Shown in pieces: positions 54,641 through 63,691 of a DNA stretch of 64,000 bases (positions are counted from its first letter, which is position 1; each line of letters starts with the position of its first letter). This DNA is from Selenomonadales bacterium (GTDB taxonomy: Bacteria; Bacillota; Negativicutes; Selenomonadales; Selenomonadaceae). The position numbers were made by a program, and so were the translations under genes. The DNA lies in assembly GCA_900769615.1 (NCBI GenBank), contig CAAGHH010000018.1, positions 32,195 to 96,194 on the forward strand. The letters are read 5' to 3'. A model generated the notes under the pieces. That model saw nothing but the letters and a program-made list of their open reading frames with translations, searched no databases and had not been told where the DNA came from.

Positions 54641-56121
54641 GTACATAATGATTTTTCATATGAATTCATACCCAATTTATACATAATCATTCCATAAATA
54701 ATACTATAAACACCTATTTTAAATAGCAAACTACTCCAAGATACATTGGCTGACAACAAATAATTAATTATGCTGCCTAAAATAACAAAAATAATTGTTA
54801 TTAACATCAAATGACCTATCTCAAGCCAAAACTTTTTGATCTGCAAATGAATTTTTTTTGCATAATAACGATTCATAATAAAACCTGTACTTATTATCAA
54901 TGATAGCGATGTTGCCATCGCACAGCCTAGTCCTCCCCATATATCAGCCAACGGAAAGCTAATCCCTAACGACAATAACGCACATATACTATACCAAGTC
55001 ATACGATACCGATTGAGATTCATCGCCATCAGTATCGAAATTCCTACATTTTGCACCAAAGCAATCATAAGCGCTGCCATTAATACCAATATCATTGGAT
55101 AAGCTGCGATATAATTATTACCTGCCCACAGTTCAATAAAACTTTTGCCAACTAATACAAACATTGCAAAAATATATCCTACAACTAGGTATTGTAACCG
55201 ACCAATTTTTATAAACAATTGACTTAGTTCTGCAACAGTAGCATTATTAGCTACCATCATAGTAACTTTTGGCAACATAACACCACTAATTGCTCCCGAA
55301 AAATTCATATACATCATCATAAATTGCATAGCAATAGCATAAACTGCCACGGATATTGTTCCTGAAACTATTCCTAAAACAAACTGGCCACTACTCCAGT
55401 AAACTTTATCCATAATTGCATTTAAAAATATAAAAAAAGAGTAACTGCATATTTCATGAACAAAACTTTTCGAATATTTACCAATTTTGAATTTAACTTT
55501 CAAATAATGCCAACAATAATACAAATTAGCCAGCAAACATATTATATTAAGAATAGTTGATATAACTACCATCATTACCGAACCATAACCAAAATATAAA
55601 AATGGCAAAACCAATAATGGATTTATTAGTACACGTAGTATATTACTTATTCGCAAAAAAACAAATCTTTCGTAAGCTTGCATTATGGAAGCAAATATAC
55701 TTAATGGAAATGATATTGCAACGTTTAATATCAATAAAATCATCATTATCCGCGCTCTTGACAATTCTATATCTGATAAGATAACGCCAAATAAAAAATC
55801 TATATTTATATACAAAATAAATCCCAAAAATAATGCTATTAAACCAATAATCGCATATACTAATAAAAACAAGCCATTTAGTTCATATTCACGCTGTTTA
55901 CTGCCATCTATTCTATTTTTTGCTGTATAGCGCACTATAGTATTCCCCAGCCCCATATCCAGCACACTTAAATATCCAACCAACGAACCAATCATTGAAT
56001 AAAGACCATACTCCGATTGCCCAAGCAAGCGTAGCATTATCGGCGTGTATACCAGTCCTACTATCACAGTCAAAACTATATTTATATATGAAAGTATCGC
56101 TCCCCAGCGACGCTGATTCAT
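54580..56121 (-). CDS. Polysaccharide flippase (Wzx/MATE-like, oligosaccharide flippase family)
   Basis: 513 residues, 12-14 transmembrane segments. The N-terminus NQRRWGAILSYINIVLTVIVGLVYTPIMLRLLGQSEYGLYSMIGSLVGYLSVLDMGLGN is characteristic of the family. It flips lipid-linked repeat units across the inner membrane. AAGGATGAG precedes the ATG. The last 20 or so residues (LTRHLPRKRGRHGYSKK) are encoded by a GC-rich palindromic repeat, so the native C-terminus was probably replaced. The gene is AT-rich compared with the pyruvyltransferase gene upstream. Confidence 0.9.
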   Translation of the reverse strand: MNQRRWGAILSYINIVLTVIVGLVYTPIMLRLLGQSEYGLYSMIGSLVGYLSVLDMGLGNTIVRYTAKNRIDGSKQREYELNGLFLLVYAIIGLIALFLGFILYINIDFLFGVILSDIELSRARIMMILLILNVAISFPLSIFASIMQAYERFVFLRISNILRVLINPLLVLPFLYFGYGSVMMVVISTILNIICLLANLYYCWHYLKVKFKIGKYSKSFVHEICSYSFFIFLNAIMDKVYWSSGQFVLGIVSGTISVAVYAIAMQFMMMYMNFSGAISGVMLPKVTMMVANNATVAELSQLFIKIGRLQYLVVGYIFAMFVLVGKSFIELWAGNNYIAAYPMILVLMAALMIALVQNVGISILMAMNLNRYRMTWYSICALLSLGISFPLADIWGGLGCAMATSLSLIISTGFIMNRYYAKKIHLQIKKFWLEIGHLMLITIIFVILGSIINYLLSANVSWSSLLFKIGVYSIIYGMIMYKLGMNSYEKSLCTSALTRHLPRKRGRHGYSKK

Positions 56122-56261
56122 CTATTCTCATCCTTTCAAAATCTACTGATTTTGCGATTTCACGAATTGGTTAATGCTAGCTTGGTATCTGCTCTTAACA
56201 AATACTTAATCATTGTTAGTCAAACACCATATTATAAATAACTGCAACGCGATGAAGTTAT

Positions 56262-57344
56262 TTACTTCAATACGCTAGCTAGATAATCAAAGCTGCGTTT
56301 GCACTCCCGTGTAAATACAGGTTCCAAATCTGGATAATCCATCGTTAGCGGTTCTTCAATGCTGTAGTTATTTTCAATGGTTCCACGCCGTGCTTCTAAG
56401 CCGAATAATTGCAATAGGCTGTCTATGCGCGAGGTCATTTTTGTTTCGATAGAATTACCCACGCGGTCACAGATAACAAAGGGACGCCTGAATATTATCG
56501 AGAACACGGTCCCATGAAATGAATCGGTATAAATGAGCTTGGCGTGTTCTATTGCCCAAATAAATTCATCAACACCAGTTACATAGTGTTCATAGACATT
56601 TTCATCAAGCAGGTTTACAACTTTTAATCCAGTTGACTTTATAATCTCATCAACTGCTGCCGGACGCTTGCCTAAGAAATAGGTCAATACATAATCCTCG
56701 CCGTGATACCACGTTGGCTGCCGACTTACCTTGCGCCATTCATCAGCAGTAAGCAAAAGCGTTGGATCAACATGCACCATTGCTTTGCGTCCGGTAAGTT
56801 TTTCGACCAAATCTGCGCCTGCCTGCTCCCTAAGCGAAAGCGTCTTCATTCCATTAAGAACTTTGATATAATCAGCTTTCACTGCCTCCGGCACATCAGG
56901 ACTAGAAATACTGGCTGCATAGGAAATCCTTTTTTCTGGACTTGCAAACGGCAGAAAATAATTCTTAAAATCCCAGTTCGGATTCCATACCTGATCGCTT
57001 CCCACTACAAAATAGTCATATTCTGCATCAAGCGAAGTTAAATCTGCATCATAACGGTAATTGATATAACGATCAGCAAAATCCCGCATCCTAGCTTGCC
57101 GTGCCATCTCAATACCAAAATACCCGTTTTTTAATTTATCCCGAAACCCATTTCTATTAATCATTATCTTGATTGGTTCTTTCCACGACCAGTACCACCA
57201 GCTGCGTGGTAAAAAATTATCCGGCATATTCCAAATGGTAGTAACATTATCTGCATAATTTAACAAAACTTGCTGTAATGCATAATTTTGTAAAACATTA
57301 CCATAATTAAAATATCCATCCATGGTTAATTTTCCTATACGCAA
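56262..57344 (-). CDS. Polysaccharide pyruvyl transferase family protein
   Basis: 360 residues. FNYGNVLQNYALQQVL (about 12-27), YDYFVVGSDQVWNPNWDFKNYFL (about 108-130), ISYAASISSPDVP, LSLREQAGADLVEKLTG, VDPTLLLTADEW and the His-containing KLIYTDSFHGTVFSIIFRRPFVI are the signatures of this family. It adds a pyruvate ketal to a sugar of the repeat unit. The start codon is TTG at 57342-57344 behind AGGTGG. Codon use looks like the genome core, unlike its AT-rich neighbours. Confidence 0.9.
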   Translation of the reverse strand: MRIGKLTMDGYFNYGNVLQNYALQQVLLNYADNVTTIWNMPDNFLPRSWWYWSWKEPIKIMINRNGFRDKLKNGYFGIEMARQARMRDFADRYINYRYDADLTSLDAEYDYFVVGSDQVWNPNWDFKNYFLPFASPEKRISYAASISSPDVPEAVKADYIKVLNGMKTLSLREQAGADLVEKLTGRKAMVHVDPTLLLTADEWRKVSRQPTWYHGEDYVLTYFLGKRPAAVDEIIKSTGLKVVNLLDENVYEHYVTGVDEFIWAIEHAKLIYTDSFHGTVFSIIFRRPFVICDRVGNSIETKMTSRIDSLLQLFGLEARRGTIENNYSIEEPLTMDYPDLEPVFTRECKRSFDYLASVLK

Positions 57345-57389
57345 AAAATCGCCACCTTATATATAACGAATAAATTAAATTAATCAATA

Positions 57390-59186
57390 TTATTTATCAA
57401 TTTGATTTAAACCATTATCACCACTAACATTATATTTTCCCAATACAACTTTTACATTATTTTTATCAAATGAATATTCTTTTGATGAATAGTCCTCACT
57501 AGAATCATAATAATTTGATTTCATATTTAACATTCCGCATAAAGTATTATAGGTCATATCATTAGAAAAAGCCTTTTCTTTATTATGCATTATATTAATA
57601 TATTGTTCAGGATTATCTTTTTTATACCTATCTGAAAGCCATATTACAAATGGTACATGATAGTTATTCCATAATTGTTTAACTCCATGTTGCCATTCCA
57701 TATCTTCACCATGATCTGATGTGTACACCATAACATCAATATTAAATCTATTTTTTCCAATATTATATATCTTCTGCAATACACTATCTGTATATAATAT
57801 TGAAGTAGCATATTTGCCTTCTAATGTATTATCAAATGATTGTATTGTATCAGGGTATCTCATATCATATTTAGCATGACTGCCAGTTAAATGTATAATT
57901 ATCAAATTATTTTCATTTTGATTGATATTTTGCAAATCTTTAAGCACAGCTTCATCATATTTTGCTTTTTTACCATCATCATTTTTGGCATCTATAACTT
58001 CATCTGCAGTATTAGCAATCATTGAAATTCCTGCATCCCATTTTCCTTTACCTGTACTTTGTGTCCCCAACCAATACACTTTATACCCAGCTGATTTAGC
58101 GATATCAATTATCGATACACAATTTTCAAGATTTTCGTCATTATATTGACTCATACTTGTTATTATTTTAGGAACAGAAATTACTGTTAAATTATATGCA
58201 GCGTAAGCATTTTTCACACAAATTGCATTACCATTTTCTATTTGCGACTCCATCCATGGTGTATCATCATATTGATAATTTTTATTGTACGCATGCATAT
58301 AATCTCTACTAGCTGATTCACCGATTATCAAAAACACTGTATGAGGAATATCACCTTGATTAGATGTTATTTGAATTTGATTCTTTATTTTTTCTCTATT
58401 ATCTAAAAACAATTCATTGGTTTTATTATACGATAGTTCATCATATATTAATTGACCAACATGTGTTTTGGGATAAAGATACATAAATGCAATTATTGCT
58501 AAAATTAAGGTAATGAAAAATTGTATTTTTTTATTTTTTATATCATATACAGAATTTTTAAATAGATGAAATACTGCATATTGACTAAATAATATTATTA
58601 ATACTACAATTATTATATTAATAATATTAAACTTCATAATCAACCATTCCAAGGCTTCATTAATATCTGTTTGTAACATAGCTGTTATAGAATTATTTGA
58701 AACAGGTACTTCATATACACTATAATGTAATAAATCCACTCCACCCAAAAAACAACTTGCTAAGGTAATAAAGCTAAAAAACAATGTTAATATAATATTA
58801 TTTTTTAATAATATTACTGCTTGCAATGAAATCAATATTAAAAAAAGATGTAAGCCAAATGTTATATCTGCTGTCAACGATGGCAATACTTGACAAACCA
58901 AAACAGGCGTTACCACAATCCAAAAAAAGGTGCATATCATAAATAATATATGTTGTTTACAAAACAATCTTTTGTTTATATTAACCTGCAAAATATACGC
59001 AAATATTATTAAATACAAAAAGTGAACTGATCTCATTGCTATCTCATGTTGCATCGCAACAGTAGGCGTTATTGCACTATTTGGTATAAATATCAATAAT
59101 ATCGTACCAATAGGAGCGCATAGCCATAAAATTATGGCATCTAATATATATGTTTTATTTAATTGATTTATCTTCGATAATATCAT
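57390..59186 (-). CDS. Phosphoethanolamine-transferase-like sulfatase (EptA/CptA family)
   Basis: About 598 residues from ATG 59186 (AAGGAAAAATGGA upstream), overlapping the previous gene by about 30 bases. Five N-terminal transmembrane helices (about 15-215) precede a periplasmic alkaline-phosphatase-fold domain: FLIIGESASRDYMHAYNK (metal site, about 300), AYAAYNLTVISVPKIITS (probable nucleophile Thr), YTSDHGEDMEWQHG and HVPFVIWLS. Family members move phosphoethanolamine from phosphatidylethanolamine to lipid A, LPS core or other surface glycans. In this locus it may decorate the polysaccharide. The exact acceptor is unknown. The gene is very AT-rich. Confidence 0.82.
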   Translation of the reverse strand: MILSKINQLNKTYILDAIILWLCAPIGTILLIFIPNSAITPTVAMQHEIAMRSVHFLYLIIFAYILQVNINKRLFCKQHILFMICTFFWIVVTPVLVCQVLPSLTADITFGLHLFLILISLQAVILLKNNIILTLFFSFITLASCFLGGVDLLHYSVYEVPVSNNSITAMLQTDINEALEWLIMKFNIINIIIVVLIILFSQYAVFHLFKNSVYDIKNKKIQFFITLILAIIAFMYLYPKTHVGQLIYDELSYNKTNELFLDNREKIKNQIQITSNQGDIPHTVFLIIGESASRDYMHAYNKNYQYDDTPWMESQIENGNAICVKNAYAAYNLTVISVPKIITSMSQYNDENLENCVSIIDIAKSAGYKVYWLGTQSTGKGKWDAGISMIANTADEVIDAKNDDGKKAKYDEAVLKDLQNINQNENNLIIIHLTGSHAKYDMRYPDTIQSFDNTLEGKYATSILYTDSVLQKIYNIGKNRFNIDVMVYTSDHGEDMEWQHGVKQLWNNYHVPFVIWLSDRYKKDNPEQYINIMHNKEKAFSNDMTYNTLCGMLNMKSNYYDSSEDYSSKEYSFDKNNVKVVLGKYNVSGDNGLNQIDK

Positions 59187-60369
59187 TCCATTTTTCCTTA
59201 TTTTCCAATGATGCATAAACATTATTATAAAATTTATATCCAAATTGACTATATCGCCCACGTAATACATCATTTTTTATAAACATACACATGGCATCTA
59301 AAAACTCTTGAGCATTATCAGCTACACAATACGGTTCAATTTCTGTTACATTAAATGGTATGCCATCGTAGCAATGCTTTGTTGCTATTACTGGAATTCC
59401 TACAGATAAAGCCTCTAATAATTTTATTTTTATCCCTGAGCCTTTATTTATAGGAATTATTTCAAATAATGTATTAAAAGCTAATTTTTCAAGTTCATTA
59501 TCGTCTAAAAAACCTGTAAATACTACATTTTCATATTTTTGCATTTCCTTTTTTATCTTATCACTAACATTTCCAGTTATCTTTAGCGTTATATTTGGAT
59601 GTATCTCATGAAATTTATCCCATGTATTTTCTAATAACCATTTTATTGCACAGTAGTTAGGATAAAAATTCAAACTCCCTGAAAATACTATGTAATTTGT
59701 ATTAGCATTCTTCCAGCCTATTTGTTTTTTAGGCATAGGCGTCGGCATATACTGTACACGTTCCTCGCCTATTAATCCATTTAGCTCCTTTGCATCTTGT
59801 GGGCTTATTGCTATTACCTTATCCACTTGAGTAATAATATCTAATTCATATTTCTTGGTTCTACGACTTTCAATAGTAGCAGCTAACTTAAATTTAGACA
59901 AACAATCTTTGATAAATTTATATTCAATATTATGTTCAATTAAAATTATCTTTATATCATTTCTTTTGCAGTTTTCTATATCTATCAATTCGCTGGCAAA
60001 AACTGTTTCTAAAACAATTGTACTTATTCTATTGTCTTTTATAAATTTCATAAGTTTTTTTCTATTTTTATTTGATGAAAGTGTTTGAGCTTGACGCGGT
60101 TTTCCAGATAAAAACCATTTGCATATCTCAAAACATTTAATCAATATATTTGATCTTTTTATTTTTTTATTTTGCCTAAATAATGGAATATATCCTTTCA
60201 AATGTGATAATGTATTTGAATATGCATTTTTTTCATCAATATTTCCCATTGCTAAGAAAATATTATCATTGTACTCATGTAATGATAATATTTGAGCATA
60301 CATGCATTTTTTCCCGCCATCACTTGGTGGCATTATATTTTGTGGTGTAACAACAATAATATTATTCAT
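59155..60369 (-). CDS. Glycosyltransferase family 4-like
   Basis: 404 residues, GT-B fold. N-terminal lobe starts MNNIIVVTPQNIMPPSDGGKKCMY; the C-terminal donor-binding lobe has YIVFSGSLNFYPNYCAIKWLLEN (about 225-247), VVFTGFLDDNELEKLAFNTLFEIIPINKGSGIKIKLLEALSVGIPVIATKHC (about 285-335), with the usual E-x7-E region seen as KIKLLEALSVG. Cytoplasmic, inner-membrane associated by precedent. Donor and acceptor are unknown. AGAGGTCAAT precedes the ATG. AT-rich. Confidence 0.88.
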   Translation of the reverse strand: MNNIIVVTPQNIMPPSDGGKKCMYAQILSLHEYNDNIFLAMGNIDEKNAYSNTLSHLKGYIPLFRQNKKIKRSNILIKCFEICKWFLSGKPRQAQTLSSNKNRKKLMKFIKDNRISTIVLETVFASELIDIENCKRNDIKIILIEHNIEYKFIKDCLSKFKLAATIESRRTKKYELDIITQVDKVIAISPQDAKELNGLIGEERVQYMPTPMPKKQIGWKNANTNYIVFSGSLNFYPNYCAIKWLLENTWDKFHEIHPNITLKITGNVSDKIKKEMQKYENVVFTGFLDDNELEKLAFNTLFEIIPINKGSGIKIKLLEALSVGIPVIATKHCYDGIPFNVTEIEPYCVADNAQEFLDAMCMFIKNDVLRGRYSQFGYKFYNNVYASLENKEKWNDIIEDKSIK

Positions 60370-60390
60370 ATTGACCTCTCTAATAAAAAA

Positions 60391-61509
60391 TCACAACACA
60401 TGCATATAAGGAATGTATGCTGTTCCCAAATTATAAAAAACGTATATATATTTTGAAAAGCAATAGGCTATTATCAAACAATATATAGCTATTCTATTAA
60501 ATTTATTTTTACAACATGCCAATAATGATGTTAACAATAATACTTCATAAATATAATAATAAGCAGCTATTCTTCCAGCAAAATCCATAGCAATTATAGA
60601 TGTCAAAAAAAATAATATATGACCAAAAATAACTAAATTTAAACAACCTAAATAAAATTTATTACATTCCGATATAAATTTTGTACAATATACATAAATT
60701 GGTATTAGCATTATACGTCTTATGTACGCTAAAAAAATTCTTGATGAATCATCCATCACATTGCCATGATTTTCTCCTGACTGGTTCAATAAGTAATAAG
60801 CCCATACTTTTTGTACAATTTTCCCCATATCTGATGGAAACGTATCCATAAACCAGTTTAATATATACATATTTACATTAGTAACATTTATGCTTATACA
60901 TAAAATTAATAATGTAAATATTTTTTTTGCTGACATTCTAATATAGTATATCCAATATGCTGGTATAAATATTAATGCTGATGTATGTATACTACTAGCT
61001 ATACATACAAAAAACAAAAATCGTGATAAATCCTTTTTGACAATATACCGAAACGCAAAAATTGTAATTGCTATAGCTAGTGTCTGCCGTACAAAGAAAA
61101 TATCACCTAAATATGTAGAAAAATTTATAAACATAGCCACCAATGGAAATGGCATATATTTTATATACCAATTGTATTTTATCATTACAATAATCATAGC
61201 TATACATAAAAGCAATATATTATAATCATCAAATAAAGTTTTTATAAGCCAATTCAAGATTCCAAAACCAAACTCTTGTGCTTGCACATCATTAGCAATC
61301 CTCCAATAATCATCAATTGTATTATTATCATTAAACAAATTAAAATACATATCCCAATCTGTTCCTGTCTGCCAACGAACAGATGCTAAGATAACTAATA
61401 CTAAGCTTGTAAATAAAATTAAGCTTTTTTTCCGTGATTCATTTATATTAATAAAATCAAAAAAAGATAAAACCATTATGAATAAAAATAATCCTATGTA
61501 TAATTCCAA
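60391..61509 (-). CDS. EpsG/Wzy-like polysaccharide polymerase
   Basis: 372 residues, about ten transmembrane segments. The N-terminal SVRWQTGTDWDMYFNLFND (about 43-61) matches the EpsG-family signature (R-x-G-x-D-Y/W-x-x-Y). ITIFAFRYIVKKDLSRFLFFVCIASSIHTSALIFIPAYWIYYI (about 145-190) is the conserved core with the His. It should polymerise repeat units on the periplasmic side. It uses a TTG start behind AGGAGAGAG. Very AT-rich. Confidence 0.85.
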   Translation of the reverse strand: MELYIGLFLFIMVLSFFDFININESRKKSLILFTSLVLVILASVRWQTGTDWDMYFNLFNDNNTIDDYWRIANDVQAQEFGFGILNWLIKTLFDDYNILLLCIAMIIVMIKYNWYIKYMPFPLVAMFINFSTYLGDIFFVRQTLAIAITIFAFRYIVKKDLSRFLFFVCIASSIHTSALIFIPAYWIYYIRMSAKKIFTLLILCISINVTNVNMYILNWFMDTFPSDMGKIVQKVWAYYLLNQSGENHGNVMDDSSRIFLAYIRRIMLIPIYVYCTKFISECNKFYLGCLNLVIFGHILFFLTSIIAMDFAGRIAAYYYIYEVLLLTSLLACCKNKFNRIAIYCLIIAYCFSKYIYVFYNLGTAYIPYMHVL

Positions 61510-61536
61510 TTATACTCTCTCCTATTATTATCAACA

Positions 61537-62745
61537 TCATTTTGTTTGTGACAAAATTTTATCATAATAACACTTTACTAATTCAATATATTTATCTTCC
61601 GTTTGATATTGTTTATTATATGAATTTCTTCCTAGATATTTCACAAACTTATCATTTTCTATTTTTTTCAATGCTTTTTTTAAATCACTTTCACTATTAT
61701 TTTTAAAAATCAAACCATTTACATTATTTTCTATAAAATCTTTTGCTGCACTGCAATCAGATACTATTGCAGGAACGCCATGTGCCATAACCTCCGCAAC
61801 TACCATACCTTGTGTTTCATACCACTCGGATGGGAACACTAAACATCTTGCTTTTAATATATATTCATCTATTTCCTTCTTTTCTAACCAACCTGTACAT
61901 AATGCATTTGGATTTTGCTTTTTCACTTCTTCTAAATCTGTTCCATCACCAATAAATATTACTGGTATATTCATTTTTTTTGCTATTTTGGCAAGTAATA
62001 TAGGATTTTTTTCCCTAGATAATCGACCTATATAAATAATATACTTATTTTTTTCAGGCTTCACCATAAAATCACTATATTTAATAACCGGATTATTAAT
62101 TACTATACCTTTTCCAATATATTTATTTAAAATATTTTTACTAAATTTTGAAACATATATAACTCCATCAATCTTATTCGGCAACCCACCAATTTTTTTT
62201 TGAATTAACGCCCTTATAACGCGCCATATTTTATGCCTATAACATCTAGCATCACAATTTGTCATAATACAGTCAATTGACATTGGTTTTTTATTGCAAA
62301 TAGAATTATTCACATAGTCAAACAAACCAAGATTTGGACAAATCAACCCATAATCATGCACATGATATATAATTTTAAACCCTTTATGTCTAGCAATAAA
62401 TAAAATAGATGACGATATAGCTTTTTGCAAAGTATGTATATGTATTATTGTATTCGTCGGTGAAAATTCATCTAAAACTTTTTTAAATTTTTTAGCTGCT
62501 TCTATATTCCACAATCCTTGAAAAATTGCTTTCCATCTTTTAGGATTATTTAAAATATCATATTGATGCGTACTTATCAACTTAATATTATATTTATTAA
62601 ATATTTTTTTATCGCCATTATATACTGCACTAAAAAAAACTACTTTATGTCCTTTCATTGATAATAATTTTGCAGTTTCCAAAGCTATTGCACTTGCTCC
62701 ACCTTCTGTATATGAGTAATCATTCACAATAATTATATTTAACAT
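61537..62745 (-). CDS. Glycosyltransferase family 4
   Basis: About 402 residues from ATG 62745 (GGAG 12 bases upstream; a TTG nine bases earlier is the alternative). GT-B fold: N-terminal YSYTEGGASAIALETAKLLSMKGHKVVFFS; acceptor-lobe IIYHVHDYGLICPNLGLFD with a Cys-rich insert (CNKKPMSIDCIMTNCDARCYRH, about 155-176); donor-lobe YIIYIGRLSREKNPILLAKIA, VIFIGDGTDLEEVKKQNPNALCTGWLEKKEIDEYI and PSEWYETQGMVVAEVMAHGVPAIVSD. The donor sugar is unknown. It is coupled to the GT2 gene, whose stop overlaps its 5' end. Confidence 0.9.
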   Translation of the reverse strand: MLNIIIVNDYSYTEGGASAIALETAKLLSMKGHKVVFFSAVYNGDKKIFNKYNIKLISTHQYDILNNPKRWKAIFQGLWNIEAAKKFKKVLDEFSPTNTIIHIHTLQKAISSSILFIARHKGFKIIYHVHDYGLICPNLGLFDYVNNSICNKKPMSIDCIMTNCDARCYRHKIWRVIRALIQKKIGGLPNKIDGVIYVSKFSKNILNKYIGKGIVINNPVIKYSDFMVKPEKNKYIIYIGRLSREKNPILLAKIAKKMNIPVIFIGDGTDLEEVKKQNPNALCTGWLEKKEIDEYILKARCLVFPSEWYETQGMVVAEVMAHGVPAIVSDCSAAKDFIENNVNGLIFKNNSESDLKKALKKIENDKFVKYLGRNSYNKQYQTEDKYIELVKCYYDKILSQTK

Positions 62746-62750
62746 ATTTA

Positions 62751-63661
62751 TCAATCACTCCAATATGTTTTAACCATACTAATATGCTGTTTTATTAATA
62801 CCGGAATTATCATTTCTTTCATTCCTAATTTATATCCTAAAAATTTCATTCCATCACGTGCAATCATTTCCAATATTCCTAAAGGTTTATTGCTTAATAA
62901 ATAGTTTATTTCACTCACAACAAATTTCTTACCTTCACCTTCGGCTTTTCCAAATACATCTATTATCCATTTTTCACGTGCATGAAATACTCCTATGTCA
63001 AAGTATCGTTTAAATTCTTGCCATATAGTATAATTATGCGAATGATAGACGCAGGCATCCGCTACATATGCTACGTCCCAGCCATTTTTTAACATTTTAG
63101 CAGCTACATACATATCTTCGCTAAGTATTGTATTAGTTGGAAATCCACCAACATCTGCCATTGCTTCTTTTCGATAGGCTGCAAATGAATTAGATAAAAA
63201 CGCAGTTTTCATACCATATTTTTTTCTATCTTCATAACTCCGCACATAGCTTGCATTTGGATAATTAAATTTCCTAGCAAAAGCCGCAAATACATTAGCA
63301 TTTTTATGTGGAAGCTGTCTACCATAAGCACAACCTATTTTAGTATCTGCAAAAACCGCTACCAGTCTTTCAATAGCAAATTTATCAGCTAATACTGCAT
63401 CCTGCGTTAAAAAAATATATATATCTTTATTGGGGCATTTATTTATTCCCATTTGCCGCGTTCCACCATGATTGAAATTCTCGGCATTAATCTCAATAAT
63501 TTCTGCATTCAAACCTGTTAGTAATTTATTATATTCAGCATTTGAACCTGAATCTATTATCAGCAATGAAATATTTTTTCTGTTTGCTTCTTAATTTGTT
63601 TTAGTAATTTCTCGAACTTAAAATCAGGATAATATATAGGAACTATGATTTGTACATTCAC
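62751..63661 (-). pseudogene. Glycosyltransferase family 2 with a single-base frameshift
   Basis: The downstream frame (62751-63566, 271 residues) starts in mid-domain at SLLIIDSGSNAEY and holds the catalytic core (FLTQDAVLADKFAIERL, ILSEDMYVAAKMLKNGWDVAYV, HSHNYTIWQEFKRYFDIGVF), like rhamnosyltransferases. The missing N-terminus lies directly upstream in another frame: GTG 63661, VNVQIIVPIYYPDFK through KKQTEK, with GGGGGATAAC before it. The two frames meet at a run of six A (63574-63579); seven would restore the gene. It is phase-variable, recently broken, or a sequencing error. Confidence 0.85.
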
Positions 63662-63691
63662 TGGTGTTATCCCCCAAATACAGGTTTTTTA

